A stretch of DNA of 9,762 bases from Bacteroidales bacterium UBA5235 (GTDB taxonomy: Bacteria; Bacteroidota; Bacteroidia; Bacteroidales; VadinHA17). The stretch is from NCBI GenBank assembly GCA_002409145.1, contig DHUL01000002.1, positions 1-9,762 of the forward strand, written 5' to 3'. Shown here one piece after another: positions 1 through 6,623 of the stretch. Numbering within the stretch: the first letter of the stretch is position 1; every line of letters starts with the position of its first letter. Made by a program: the position numbers and the translations under genes. The notes under the pieces were generated by a model. It worked only from the letters and a program-made list of their open reading frames with translations. It did not search any database and was not told the DNA's origin.

Positions 1-677
1 ACGGGCTTGACGGATGATACTATCACCTCCACAATGCGGTTGGTCTTTTCCTCGATCACACCACGCATGACCATAGACCCGAACATGAATACCAGCATGT
101 ACATCAGGAATCCGCCTATGTAAGCCAGTGCCATTGAAATGCCAGTGCTGGTTTCGCGGGCACTGCCCGTCTCATCCATCTTTATTGTCTGTACCCTGAC
201 ATTGGTGTTGATGGTACGAAGGATCTCATCCAGGTTCTCAATGTTGTACGCAAGCAGCTTCTGCTTCTCAATCTCCTTCTCAAGTGATCCGGAGATGTGG
301 TCAAGCAGCCCGATCGGCGGTTGCTTCCGCGATATGAGCTGGATGGCATCGGGATTGGCAACCAGGTCAGGGGAAATATAGAGTACTCCATAGTACCCCA
401 ATTCGGAAAAGTTATTCTTGATATCATTAAGTTTTACTCCTTCGAGATACTCGAAGTCAGTATCCTTGGTGTCAGGAATCACATTTGTGAAGAGGTCAGA
501 TCCGTCTTCAATAACGGCAATCTTCTTAAAGTCCTTGTCCTCATTGGTCATCACCAGCGCCGGGATAATAAAGATAAGGGCAAAGAGAAACGGGGTAAGA
601 AAGGTCATTATGAGGAAGGACTTTTTCCGTACCCTGGTAATATATTCCCTGCGTATGATAAGTGCTATCTTGTTCAT
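1..677 (-). CDS. ABC-2 type exporter permease, NatB-like (partial, C-terminus off the left edge)
   Basis: Membrane subunit of a two-gene ABC exporter; the ATPase lies 3 bases upstream, so the pair is surely co-transcribed. The ATG at 675-677 begins MNKIALIIRREYITRVRKKS, the amphipathic basic start usual for NatB/COG1668 proteins. A first membrane segment covers about residues 20-42. A long soluble region of about 130 residues follows, which should lie outside the membrane. A second membrane segment lies at about residues 180-203 and is followed by the family hallmark RGVIEEKTNRIVEVIVSSVKP (residues 205-225), read across the coupling region just after a membrane helix. 225 codons are visible; full family members have roughly 400-440 residues, so the remaining membrane helices lie outside the window. 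NatAB of Bacillus exports sodium, but most Bacteroidota homologues have no known substrate. Family assignment is firm, substrate unknown. Confidence 0.94.
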   Translation of the reverse strand, partial: MNKIALIIRREYITRVRKKSFLIMTFLTPFLFALIFIIPALVMTNEDKDFKKIAVIEDGSDLFTNVIPDTKDTDFEYLEGVKLNDIKNNFSELGYYGVLYISPDLVANPDAIQLISRKQPPIGLLDHISGSLEKEIEKQKLLAYNIENLDEILRTINTNVRVQTIKMDETGSARETSTGISMALAYIGGFLMYMLVFMFGSMVMRGVIEEKTNRIVEVIVSSVKP

Positions 678-680
678 GGC

Positions 681-1607
681 TCAGTTTTTTACAGCTTCCT
701 GGTTCTTGGTTTCCACCACCCTGATGAATATCTCGTTCATCGACGGGAGGGCCGGGTTGAATGAGAGTACCTGTCCGGCATCGGTCATGGCCCTGAGGAT
801 CGCATTATTGTCAACAGGTTCTGATGCCTTGAGGAGCACCCTGCTCTTACCGTCATCAAAGGTTGAGGAAAGCACCGTGAGGTGTCCGTTGGATGATGGA
901 TTAACCTCTCCGGCGAACACAACCTCGAACTCGTTACCTGCCCAGTCATGGCGTATCTTCTCCACACTGCCCTCGAGGATGGCTTCTGCTTTGTTGATAA
1001 GAGTGATGTTGTCACACAGCTCTTCAACGGAACTCATGTTATGGGTTGAGAAGATGATTGTGGCGCCTCGTTCGCGAAGGAATAGTATTTCGTCCTTTAT
1101 CTGTTTGACGTTTATCGGATCAAATCCTGTGAAGGGCTCGTCAAAAATGAGAAGCTTCGGTTCATGAAGCACTGTTGTGACGAACTGCACCTTCTGCTGC
1201 ATGCCCTTTGACAGCTCCTCCACCTTCTTGTCCCACCAGTCAATGATGGCAAGCTTCCTGAACCAGTATTTCAGCCTCCGCATAGCTTCCGCATGGCTGA
1301 GTCCCTTAAGCTGTGCAAGGTAAAGAGCCTGTTCACCCACCTTCATTTTCCTGTAAAGGCCTCGTTCTTCAGGGAGATAGCCGATGCTGTTGACATCAGC
1401 TGGATTTATCGGGCGCCCGTTCAGGTAAATGGAACCGCTGTCAGGTGCCGTGATCTGGTTGATGATGCGGATAAGCGTTGTCTTGCCCGCTCCGTTCGGC
1501 CCCAGCAGGCCGTAAATGCTCTGTTCGGGAACGCTGATGCTGACCCGGTCAAGCGCTGTCTGGGTAGCAAAGCGTTTCGTCACCTCTTTGGCTTCAAATA
1601 ATATCAT
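681..1607 (-). CDS. ABC exporter ATP-binding protein, NatA-like (COG4152)
   Basis: ATPase that powers the permease encoded immediately downstream. It is 308 residues from the ATG at 1605-1607. Motifs in order: Walker A GPNGAGKTT (36-44), the Q-loop region GYLPEERGLY (76-85) with Glu as is usual in this subfamily, signature LSKGMQQK (132-139), Walker B LLIFDEP (152-158), D-loop around FTGFDP and the H-loop histidine in STHNM (His189). The C-terminal 80 or so residues form the DUF4162 domain typical of ABC-2 exporter ATPases. The open frame continues upstream to an ATG at 1694, but the earlier start is unlikely. The extra 29 residues do not resemble the family, and a good -7 box (1649-1656) and a terminator lie inside that extension. 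A weak GGAAAG precedes the chosen ATG by four bases. Confidence 0.96.
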   Translation of the reverse strand: MILFEAKEVTKRFATQTALDRVSISVPEQSIYGLLGPNGAGKTTLIRIINQITAPDSGSIYLNGRPINPADVNSIGYLPEERGLYRKMKVGEQALYLAQLKGLSHAEAMRRLKYWFRKLAIIDWWDKKVEELSKGMQQKVQFVTTVLHEPKLLIFDEPFTGFDPINVKQIKDEILFLRERGATIIFSTHNMSSVEELCDNITLINKAEAILEGSVEKIRHDWAGNEFEVVFAGEVNPSSNGHLTVLSSTFDDGKSRVLLKASEPVDNNAILRAMTDAGQVLSFNPALPSMNEIFIRVVETKNQEAVKN

Positions 1608-1648
1608 TGTCTTTCCACAATTAAATAACGTATTCAGTCCGGGAATTT

Positions 1649-1656
1649 CAAAGATA
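1649..1656 (-). promoter_or_regulatory. Bacteroidota -7 box of the natAB-like operon
   Basis: Read on the minus strand this is TATCTTTG, an exact match to TAnnTTTG. It would start transcription about 35 bases before the ATG at 1607. No convincing TTG -33 element is seen at the usual distance, because that space is taken by the terminator stem of dnaJ. Inferred from motif and position only. Confidence 0.5.
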
Positions 1657-1657
1657 T

Positions 1658-1700
1658 AAAAAAAGGCTGATACGTTCTGTCTGAAGTGCATCAACCTTTT
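1658..1700 (-). terminator. Intrinsic terminator after dnaJ
   Basis: On the minus strand the arm AAAAGGTTGAT (1700-1690) can pair over 11 positions with ATCAGCCTTTT (1671-1661), with one U-G wobble. The loop is 18 bases and seven T residues follow. The hairpin starts about 20 bases after the dnaJ stop codon. The A-rich arm on the opposite side makes it nearly symmetrical, but only minus-strand transcription arrives here. The rather long loop and the modest GC content of the stem keep this from being certain. Confidence 0.65.
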
Positions 1701-1720
1701 ATAATGCTGATTTGCGGTTG

Positions 1721-2872
1721 TCAGGAGAAGTAATTCTTCACCCTGTCAAAGAAGCCTTTGTCATCGGCATCAGGCTTCGGGGCAAATGTTGAGGAGTTTT
1801 TAAACTGCTCGATGGCTTTTTGTTCCTCCCTTGAGAGGTTCTTCGGTATCCAGACATTCACATTCACCAGCAGGTCACCTTTCCCATACCCGTTCACATC
1901 CGGCAGTCCCTTGCCCCTTAGGCGAAGGATCTTACCTCCCTGGGTGCCCGGATCTATTTTGATCCTGACCTTGCCGTCGATGGTCGGAACCTCCACGTTG
2001 GCGCCAAGGATTGCATCAGGGATGCTTATGAAAAGGTTGAATATGAGGTCATTGCCTTCACGAATGAGCTCGTCATGTGGTTCCTCGTCGATGACCACGA
2101 TAAGGTCACCGTTGATGCCGCCACGGCGTGCCGCATTGCCCTTGCCGGTCACCGACAGCTGCATGCCGGGGGCAAGCCCTGCCGGGATGGAGAGGGGGAT
2201 CACCTCCTCCGCCTGGGTGATACCTTCACCATAACACTTCGGGCATTTTTTGGTGATGACTTTGCCATCGCCGCCGCATACGTTGCAGGGTGCGGTGGTC
2301 TGCATCTGTCCGAGGATGGTGTTCATCACCCTGGTGGTGTGCCCGGTACCCTTGCAGGCGCTGCAGGTTGTAATATCACTTCCTGAGGCTGCACCGCTGC
2401 CATGACAGGTATTACAGGTGACATACTTGTTCACCTTGACCCTCTTCTCGGCTCCGTGGGCAAACTCCTCAAGGGTGAGTTTCACCTTGAGCCTCAGGTT
2501 GGAGCCCTTGTTGACGTTGCGTGAGCGGCTGCCGCCGCGACGAGACCCGAAGGCACCACCGAATGCATCACCGAAGATGTCACCGAATGATGAGAAGATA
2601 TCTTCCATGGTCATTCCGCCCCCGAATCCGCCTCCGAACCCGCCTCCGTTCATGCCGGCATGACCGAACTGATCATACCTTGCCCGTTTCTCATCATTGC
2701 TGAGAACTTCATAAGCTTCGGCAGCCTCCTTGAACTTCTCCTCAGCTTCCTTGTTGCCGGGGTTCTTGTCAGGATGATACTTCAGGGCCTGTTTCCTGTA
2801 AGCCTTCTTGATCTCATCCTTCGAAGCGCCCTTGCTTACGCCCAGTACTTCATAATAGTCTCTTTTCGACAT
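1721..2872 (-). CDS. dnaJ: Chaperone protein DnaJ (Hsp40)
   Basis: J-protein co-chaperone that delivers unfolded clients to DnaK and stimulates its ATPase in the cytoplasm. The 383 residues show the complete type I layout: J domain at about 1-70 with the essential HPD at 33-35, and a Gly/Phe-rich linker at about 74-115 with GGGF repeats. The zinc domain has all four CxxCxGxG modules (153-160, 170-177, 196-203, 210-217) with no cysteine lost. The C-terminal substrate-binding domains and dimerisation region follow. Length is normal for the family. It starts 22 bases after the grpE stop codon, so the two are one transcript. A probable terminator follows directly. The DnaK partner is not in the window. 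Identification is essentially certain. Confidence 0.99.
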   Translation of the reverse strand: MSKRDYYEVLGVSKGASKDEIKKAYRKQALKYHPDKNPGNKEAEEKFKEAAEAYEVLSNDEKRARYDQFGHAGMNGGGFGGGFGGGMTMEDIFSSFGDIFGDAFGGAFGSRRGGSRSRNVNKGSNLRLKVKLTLEEFAHGAEKRVKVNKYVTCNTCHGSGAASGSDITTCSACKGTGHTTRVMNTILGQMQTTAPCNVCGGDGKVITKKCPKCYGEGITQAEEVIPLSIPAGLAPGMQLSVTGKGNAARRGGINGDLIVVIDEEPHDELIREGNDLIFNLFISIPDAILGANVEVPTIDGKVRIKIDPGTQGGKILRLRGKGLPDVNGYGKGDLLVNVNVWIPKNLSREEQKAIEQFKNSSTFAPKPDADDKGFFDRVKNYFS

Positions 2873-2894
2873 GTTTCAGTGCAGAAGAATTCTG

Positions 2895-3485
2895 TTATTC
2901 ACCCACTACCACCTTCGGGAAGCGGATAACCTTATCATTTAGTGTATATCCCTTCTGGGTGACATCTATGATCATCCCTTTCAGCTTACCATCTTCTACC
3001 GGAATGGTGGTGACTGCCTCATGGAAATCACCATTGAACGGCTCGTTCATTGCTTCTATCACCTTCACCCCGTTCTGTTTCAGAAATTCATTTATTTTGC
3101 TGTAGATCAGTTCCAGCCCGGCTTTCACAGCGTTGCAGTCATCAGTGGTGCTCATTGAGTTCATAGCCCTGTCAATGTCATCAATGATAGGAAGCAGTTT
3201 TTTTATCACCGATTCTCCTCCCGACTGAGAGAGCTCAATCTTTTCACGCAGGGTTCTCTTCCTGTAATTATCAAATTCGGCTGAGAGCCGGAGGTACCTG
3301 TCCTGCATTTCTGTCAGTTTTCCGAGCAGCTCTTCCTCAGCCTGGCTCTTCACTGCGGCTTCAGGTTCGCCTTCAGGCGTATGCTGTCCCGAAGCATCAC
3401 TCTCCGTACTTGTCTGATTATCTGTTTTTTCCTTCTCGGGCATGGATTCACCATGCCTCTCTTCGTGACTCTTCTTTTTTACCAT
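2895..3485 (-). CDS. grpE: Nucleotide exchange factor GrpE
   Basis: Releases ADP from DnaK and so resets the chaperone cycle; works with DnaJ encoded next. The 196 residues comprise an acidic, low-complexity N-terminus (about 1-45, rich in Glu, Ser, Thr), a long coiled-coil helix beginning near LLGKLTEMQDRYLRLSAEFD, and the C-terminal beta domain. The family signature is recognisable at residues 150-192 (FNGDFHEAV, then GYTLNDKVIRF). It departs from the classical pattern at two sites: Gly152 where Pro, His, Glu or Ala is usual, and Pro190 where Ser or Ala is usual. The start at 3485 is chosen as the first ATG; Met15 is an alternative, since the tail is disordered. The 70 bases upstream show no CIRCE operator and no clear -7 box, so the promoter may lie further upstream. 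Confidence 0.97.
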   Translation of the reverse strand: MVKKKSHEERHGESMPEKEKTDNQTSTESDASGQHTPEGEPEAAVKSQAEEELLGKLTEMQDRYLRLSAEFDNYRKRTLREKIELSQSGGESVIKKLLPIIDDIDRAMNSMSTTDDCNAVKAGLELIYSKINEFLKQNGVKVIEAMNEPFNGDFHEAVTTIPVEDGKLKGMIIDVTQKGYTLNDKVIRFPKVVVGE

Positions 3486-3555
3486 GATAAAAACAATTTA
3501 CTAAGGGCCATAATCAAAATGCCGGCCACAATGATAAAACTGACAAAGTGGCAAT

Positions 3556-3939
3556 CTAAAGTGTGAATGCCACGGCTTCGATCTCTACCAGACATCCATG
3601 GTGCAGGCCCGCGACAGTGATTATAGATCTGGCCGGGAGCAGAGGGCCAAAGAAATCGGCATACACCCTGTTAACCTCTTCCCAGTATTTTACATCCGTG
3701 GTGTAAATGGTTGTACGGGCAATGGTTGTAATATCACCTCCGGCAGCCTTCACGATACTAAGCAAATTTTTGAGTGCCTGCAGGGTCTGTTCGCTGATAT
3801 TGCCGGTAAGCTTGTCTCCCGTAAGGGGAACGACAGGCAGCTGACCCGAGACAAAGATTGTATTTCCGGAGACAACCGCTTGTGAGTAGTGTCCACCCGG
3901 CAACGGAGCGTCATAGGTGATTACATTGATGAGGCTCAT
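3556..3939 (-). CDS. RidA family enamine/imine deaminase (YjgF/YER057c/UK114)
   Basis: Small cytoplasmic protein of 127 residues, the usual length. RidA hydrolyses reactive 2-aminoacrylate-type enamines and imines released by PLP enzymes such as threonine dehydratase, protecting other PLP enzymes from damage. Active-site residues that define the catalytic RidA subfamily are present: Tyr18 (HYSQAV), Arg104 (PARSIITVAGL) and Glu119 (LVEIEAVAF). These correspond closely to Tyr17, Arg105 and Glu120 of the E. coli protein. The family forms trimers with active sites between subunits. The gene starts 20 bases after the DUF4290 stop codon and has no -7 box of its own, so it is probably in the same transcript. 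Family and activity class are well supported; the physiological substrate is inferred from the family. Confidence 0.95.
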   Translation of the reverse strand: MSLINVITYDAPLPGGHYSQAVVSGNTIFVSGQLPVVPLTGDKLTGNISEQTLQALKNLLSIVKAAGGDITTIARTTIYTTDVKYWEEVNRVYADFFGPLLPARSIITVAGLHHGCLVEIEAVAFTL

Positions 3940-3959
3940 GGCTTTAAAAGATCAAGTTA

Positions 3960-4622
3960 TTAATAACCGTTCTTATGTTTTTTCTTGTTCTGCTTGCCAG
4001 GCCTTCCCTGGTATTTGTCCTGCGACCTTCCCTGGTGTTTACCCAGTGTCTTGCTCTTGGGCTGGGCCAGCAGATCCCTGACGTCAGGCATCCTGAAGTT
4101 CTCAGGCACCTTCAGCCTGTTGCCTGACATGTCTGCCAGGTCCCTGATGATGATTTCGTCAGCAACCGTTGCCTTGTTCCAGGTGAGGTAGTCCTTCTTC
4201 ATCTGGTTGAGAATAAGTGTTGTGAGATAATCCTTTTCCTCACCATCTTCCATCTTTGCTGCTGCCTCAATCAAAGCGGGAACGATACGCCCGTAATGAG
4301 AATATTTTATTTCCCCGTTATGATAGGGAACCTTGTTTGGCTTGGCGTCAAGCTTCCTGCGGTCAGGGGCAGGATAGGGCGAATCAACATCAAGGTCAAA
4401 ATCCGCTATAATCATGATGTGATCCCATAGCTTGTGCCTGAAATCTGTTACTTCCCTCAGGTTTGGGTTCAGGTTGCCCATGATTTGTATGATCGTCCTT
4501 GCTGCCTGGTTCCTCTCCTCCGGATCCCTGATTGTCTTGACATGTTCAATCATCTTCAGGACATTCCTTCCGTATTCAGGCAGTGCCATTCTTTTTCTTT
4601 GTGTATTGTAATCGAAACTCAT
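3960..4622 (-). CDS. DUF4290 family protein
   Basis: A 220-residue protein of a family found almost only in Bacteroidota, with no established function. Recognisable family features are the start MSFDYNTQRKRMALPEYGRN, the helical stretch around EERNQAARTIIQIMG, and the conserved FRHKLWDHIMIIADFDLDVDSPYP. The core (about 1-180) looks helical and soluble, with no signal peptide or membrane segment. The last 30 or so residues are a low-complexity basic tail rich in Lys, Gln, Gly and Arg, ending KKKHKNGY, which could bind nucleic acid or ribosomes; that is a guess from composition. A -7 box lies just upstream (4638-4645). ridA follows after 20 bases. Family call is from recall of the sequence pattern; function unknown. 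Confidence 0.92.
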   Translation of the reverse strand: MSFDYNTQRKRMALPEYGRNVLKMIEHVKTIRDPEERNQAARTIIQIMGNLNPNLREVTDFRHKLWDHIMIIADFDLDVDSPYPAPDRRKLDAKPNKVPYHNGEIKYSHYGRIVPALIEAAAKMEDGEEKDYLTTLILNQMKKDYLTWNKATVADEIIIRDLADMSGNRLKVPENFRMPDVRDLLAQPKSKTLGKHQGRSQDKYQGRPGKQNKKKHKNGY

Positions 4623-4637
4623 CTGTTATATTTTGTT

Positions 4638-4671
4638 CAAAGCTACTAATAAAAATATTCTCAGAGACCAA
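4638..4671 (-). promoter_or_regulatory. Bacteroidota-type promoter for the DUF4290-ridA transcript
   Basis: On the minus strand TAGCTTTG (4645-4638) matches the -7 consensus TAnnTTTG exactly. A TTG at 4671-4669 lies 23 bases upstream, at the long end of the accepted -33 spacing. The -33 element would sit inside the last codons of the NicO-like gene. The leader before the ATG at 4622 would be only about ten bases. Confidence 0.5.
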
Positions 4672-5371
4672 GAAACTGGATGGCCAGTCCTGAGACTGCA
4701 ATGGTTGCTCCGGCAATAACGTTAACCCAACGCTCAAGGGGTTTAAGATTGATACTGCTGAGACCCAGCCTGAAGGCCAGTACAACCGCCATCATTGTGG
4801 CGATGGTCACTGCCGAGAAAAGCAGAGAGACGAGAATCACCCCGCTGATGTTGTTCTCTGCAGCCGGATACATGAGTATCGGTATCAGCGGTTCACACGG
4901 ACCGAGCACGAAAATAAGGAAGAGAATCCACGGGGTCAGGTTCTTCCTGTCATTCAGGTGTATATGGGAGTGGCCGCTGAAATGGTCATGCCGGTGTTCA
5001 TGCGCTGTTCCGTCAGCATGTGTATGTGTGTGGACATGCTGTTTCCTCCGGTAGACGTTACGAAGGCTGATAAGCGTGTACACCAGCCCGAAGGCTATAA
5101 GAAGCCAGGCTGCTATATTTCCCCTGAATCCTTCGAGGAATTCCAGTTTTGAAAGTGAAATCCCGGCAGCAATACCTATAAACCCCACTACTACCGAACT
5201 CAGAACATGTCCCAGGCCGCAAAGAAAGGTTATGAACATCGTTTTCCTTATAGTCCATTTCCTCGCCTCGCCCATAACAATGAAAGGCAGATAGTGGTCT
5301 GGTCCGACGATTGTGTGAACGAACCCGATTGTTACCGCGGTGCCTGCCAGAAGTAAAGTTGATCCCTCCAT
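4661..5371 (-). CDS. NicO/UreH-like membrane protein with His-rich loop, putative Ni/Co (metal) transporter
   Basis: A 236-residue integral membrane protein with about six helices (approximately 5-30, 44-73, 85-105, 145-170, 175-200 and 213-235). The first helix carries the metal-binding pattern His19-x5-Asp25-His26 (HTIVGPDH), like the HxxxxDH motif of nickel/cobalt permeases. The fourth has GPCEPLIP (157-164), comparable to the GPC/HPC motif of NicO and UreH-type proteins. Between helices three and four is a cytoplasm- or periplasm-facing loop with 11 histidines in residues 112-138, ending HDHFSGHSHIH. Such loops are common in RcnA-type nickel/cobalt exporters and other metal transporters. 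It starts 46 bases after capA, with only a weak -7 match (TATCTTTA, 5399-5392). No urease or hydrogenase gene is nearby. Membrane protein and superfamily are well supported; direction and metal are inference, and a TauE/SafE or DsbD-like relative is the alternative. Confidence 0.78.
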   Translation of the reverse strand: MEGSTLLLAGTAVTIGFVHTIVGPDHYLPFIVMGEARKWTIRKTMFITFLCGLGHVLSSVVVGFIGIAAGISLSKLEFLEGFRGNIAAWLLIAFGLVYTLISLRNVYRRKQHVHTHTHADGTAHEHRHDHFSGHSHIHLNDRKNLTPWILFLIFVLGPCEPLIPILMYPAAENNISGVILVSLLFSAVTIATMMAVVLAFRLGLSSINLKPLERWVNVIAGATIAVSGLAIQFLGL

Positions 5372-5417
5372 TAGTGGTTTTTAATCGTTTGTAAAGATAA
5401 TTATATTGCCGGTTCTG

Positions 5418-6557
5418 TTACCTCCGGACCCCAATCCACTTTCCATCTGCAAAGGTCATTTCCCTGAATCCGGTTCCATGATTGTCAAGCAGCCGCCTGG
5501 CGTCAGTTATATAGAGCACCATTGCCTCATAATGCACGGGCAACTGAAAGAATTCCGGTTTCTTTTCAAACTCAGCGCAGGGCAGGATGTAAAATTTCTG
5601 TTTGCCATTTTCAACGGGAGTGTAGACCCAGGTGAGAACATATCCGGCGTCAGAAACATATGCGGTGTCACTATTTGCAGTGATCTCCAGCCTGATCATT
5701 AACCCGCCGTCCCTTCTTCTTGTCCTCTGGTTTGAGACGAAGTTGCCCATGGACCATACTACGGGGTCTCTGATTACTACAGAGTCTGTTTCAGCCGCCA
5801 CCGGCTGCACCACATGCGGATGTGAACCGATGATGAGGTCAGCACCCGCTCTCCGCAGTGCCTCTGCAGTCTTTTTTTGTTCGGCTGAAGGCATGGTGTC
5901 GTATTCTATTCCCCAGTGAATAAATATAATTGTCCGGTCTGCCCCGAGCCATTCTGCCCTCCTGATGTCAGCGGCAGCGCGTATGGTGTCAATATATGCC
6001 ACAGTCGCCGGCGGCGGCACCACTATACCGTTTGTGCCGTAGGTGTATGCCAGCAGGGCTATCCTCATCTGTTCATGGCATATCATAAGGGGAGAGATGA
6101 TATCGCGTTCCTCCGGACTGGCCCATGTTCCGGTATGCCTTATACCCAGGCTGTCAAGCACCCTTAAGGTGCGAAAGATACCCCGTGATCCCCTGTCGGC
6201 TGAATGATTGTTTGCGGTCCCCAGGATATCAAAACCGGCATTACGGCATGCCACCGCGAGTTCATCGGGAGAACTGAAAGCCGGGTAGCCCTTGTATGGA
6301 GGCCCTCCCATAGTTACCTCAAGATTGCCTGTGGCAACATCGACAGAGGAGATGAAAGGGGCAATATGCCTGAAGACACTGTCATATTCATATGTGCCCG
6401 AAGAGTCATTGCGCGCTGAAAATATCTGTCCGTCATGCCCCATAATGTCACCGGCAAAGAGCAGCGTGAGGACCGTATCCGGCCCCTGACCGTGGCTGAG
6501 AGGGGTGTAGCTCAGGCAGATAATTGTCAATATGATTTTTAACGATCTTATCTCCAT
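5418..6557 (-). CDS. CapA family protein (PGA_cap metallophosphatase-like), exported
   Basis: 379 residues with an N-terminal signal peptide (hydrophobic stretch about 6-18, likely cut after SHGQ near residue 24), so it acts in the periplasm or outside. The rest is a PGA_cap/CapA domain of the calcineurin-like phosphoesterase type. Metal-site motifs in order are AGDIMGHD (35-42), GNLE (77-80), ANNHSADRG (115-123), HWGIEY (214-219), GSHPHVVQP (244-252) and WSMGNFVSNQ. Bacillus CapA/PgsA takes part in poly-gamma-glutamate capsule synthesis. No capB or capC homologue is present here, and most Bacteroidota relatives are lone genes of unknown substrate. A TTG 24 bases upstream extends the frame, but it falls inside the -7 box, so the ATG at 6557 is the better start. 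The last 90 or so residues lie beyond the core motifs. Confidence 0.92.
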   Translation of the reverse strand: MEIRSLKIILTIICLSYTPLSHGQGPDTVLTLLFAGDIMGHDGQIFSARNDSSGTYEYDSVFRHIAPFISSVDVATGNLEVTMGGPPYKGYPAFSSPDELAVACRNAGFDILGTANNHSADRGSRGIFRTLRVLDSLGIRHTGTWASPEERDIISPLMICHEQMRIALLAYTYGTNGIVVPPPATVAYIDTIRAAADIRRAEWLGADRTIIFIHWGIEYDTMPSAEQKKTAEALRRAGADLIIGSHPHVVQPVAAETDSVVIRDPVVWSMGNFVSNQRTRRRDGGLMIRLEITANSDTAYVSDAGYVLTWVYTPVENGKQKFYILPCAEFEKKPEFFQLPVHYEAMVLYITDARRLLDNHGTGFREMTFADGKWIGVRR

Positions 6558-6578
6558 ATGGTTTTGAGGTACCCGTTT

Positions 6579-6607
6579 CAAAAATAGTCATATCTTAGCA
6601 AGTTCAA
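6579..6607 (-). promoter_or_regulatory. Bacteroidota-type promoter of capA
   Basis: Minus strand: TATTTTTG (6586-6579) fits TAnnTTTG exactly, and a TTG (6607-6605, within TTTTTG) lies 18 bases upstream, the best -33/-7 pair in the window. Transcription should begin near 6573, leaving a leader of about 15 bases before the ATG at 6557. This rules against the in-frame TTG at 6581, which would lie upstream of the transcript start. Confidence 0.65.
6591..6598 (+). promoter_or_regulatory. Possible -7 box for the UPF0316 gene
   Basis: TATCTTAG differs from TAnnTTTG at one position and lies 25 bases before the ATG at 6624. A second one-mismatch box, TATTTCTG (6614-6621), would leave no leader. The 66-base gap must hold a plus-strand promoter because the gene stands alone on its strand, but neither candidate is strong. 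Confidence 0.25.
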
Positions 6608-6623
6608 AAATGATATTTCTGCT

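Noticed and set aside
418..1167. Long plus-strand open frame of 249 codons opposite the ABC exporter genes
   Set aside because: It spans two well-identified minus-strand genes and their junction, its translation is Ser/Leu/Arg-rich with no recognisable domain, and it is best explained as an antisense shadow.
1758..2234. Plus-strand open frame opposite dnaJ
   Set aside because: It mirrors conserved DnaJ coding sequence and its translation shows no family features or plausible promoter.
2590..2650. Short tandem repeat of CCGCCTCCGAAC-like units
   Set aside because: It simply encodes the GGGF repeats of the DnaJ Gly/Phe linker.
3486..3555. Possible CIRCE heat-shock operator upstream of grpE
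   Set aside because: No TTAGCACTC-N9-GAGTGCTAA inverted repeat is present. The short GGCC-rich repeats here do not form a convincing stem.
5418..6557. A poly-gamma-glutamate capsule locus
   Set aside because: Only the CapA-like gene is present; there is no CapB ligase or CapC, and the neighbouring genes are unrelated.
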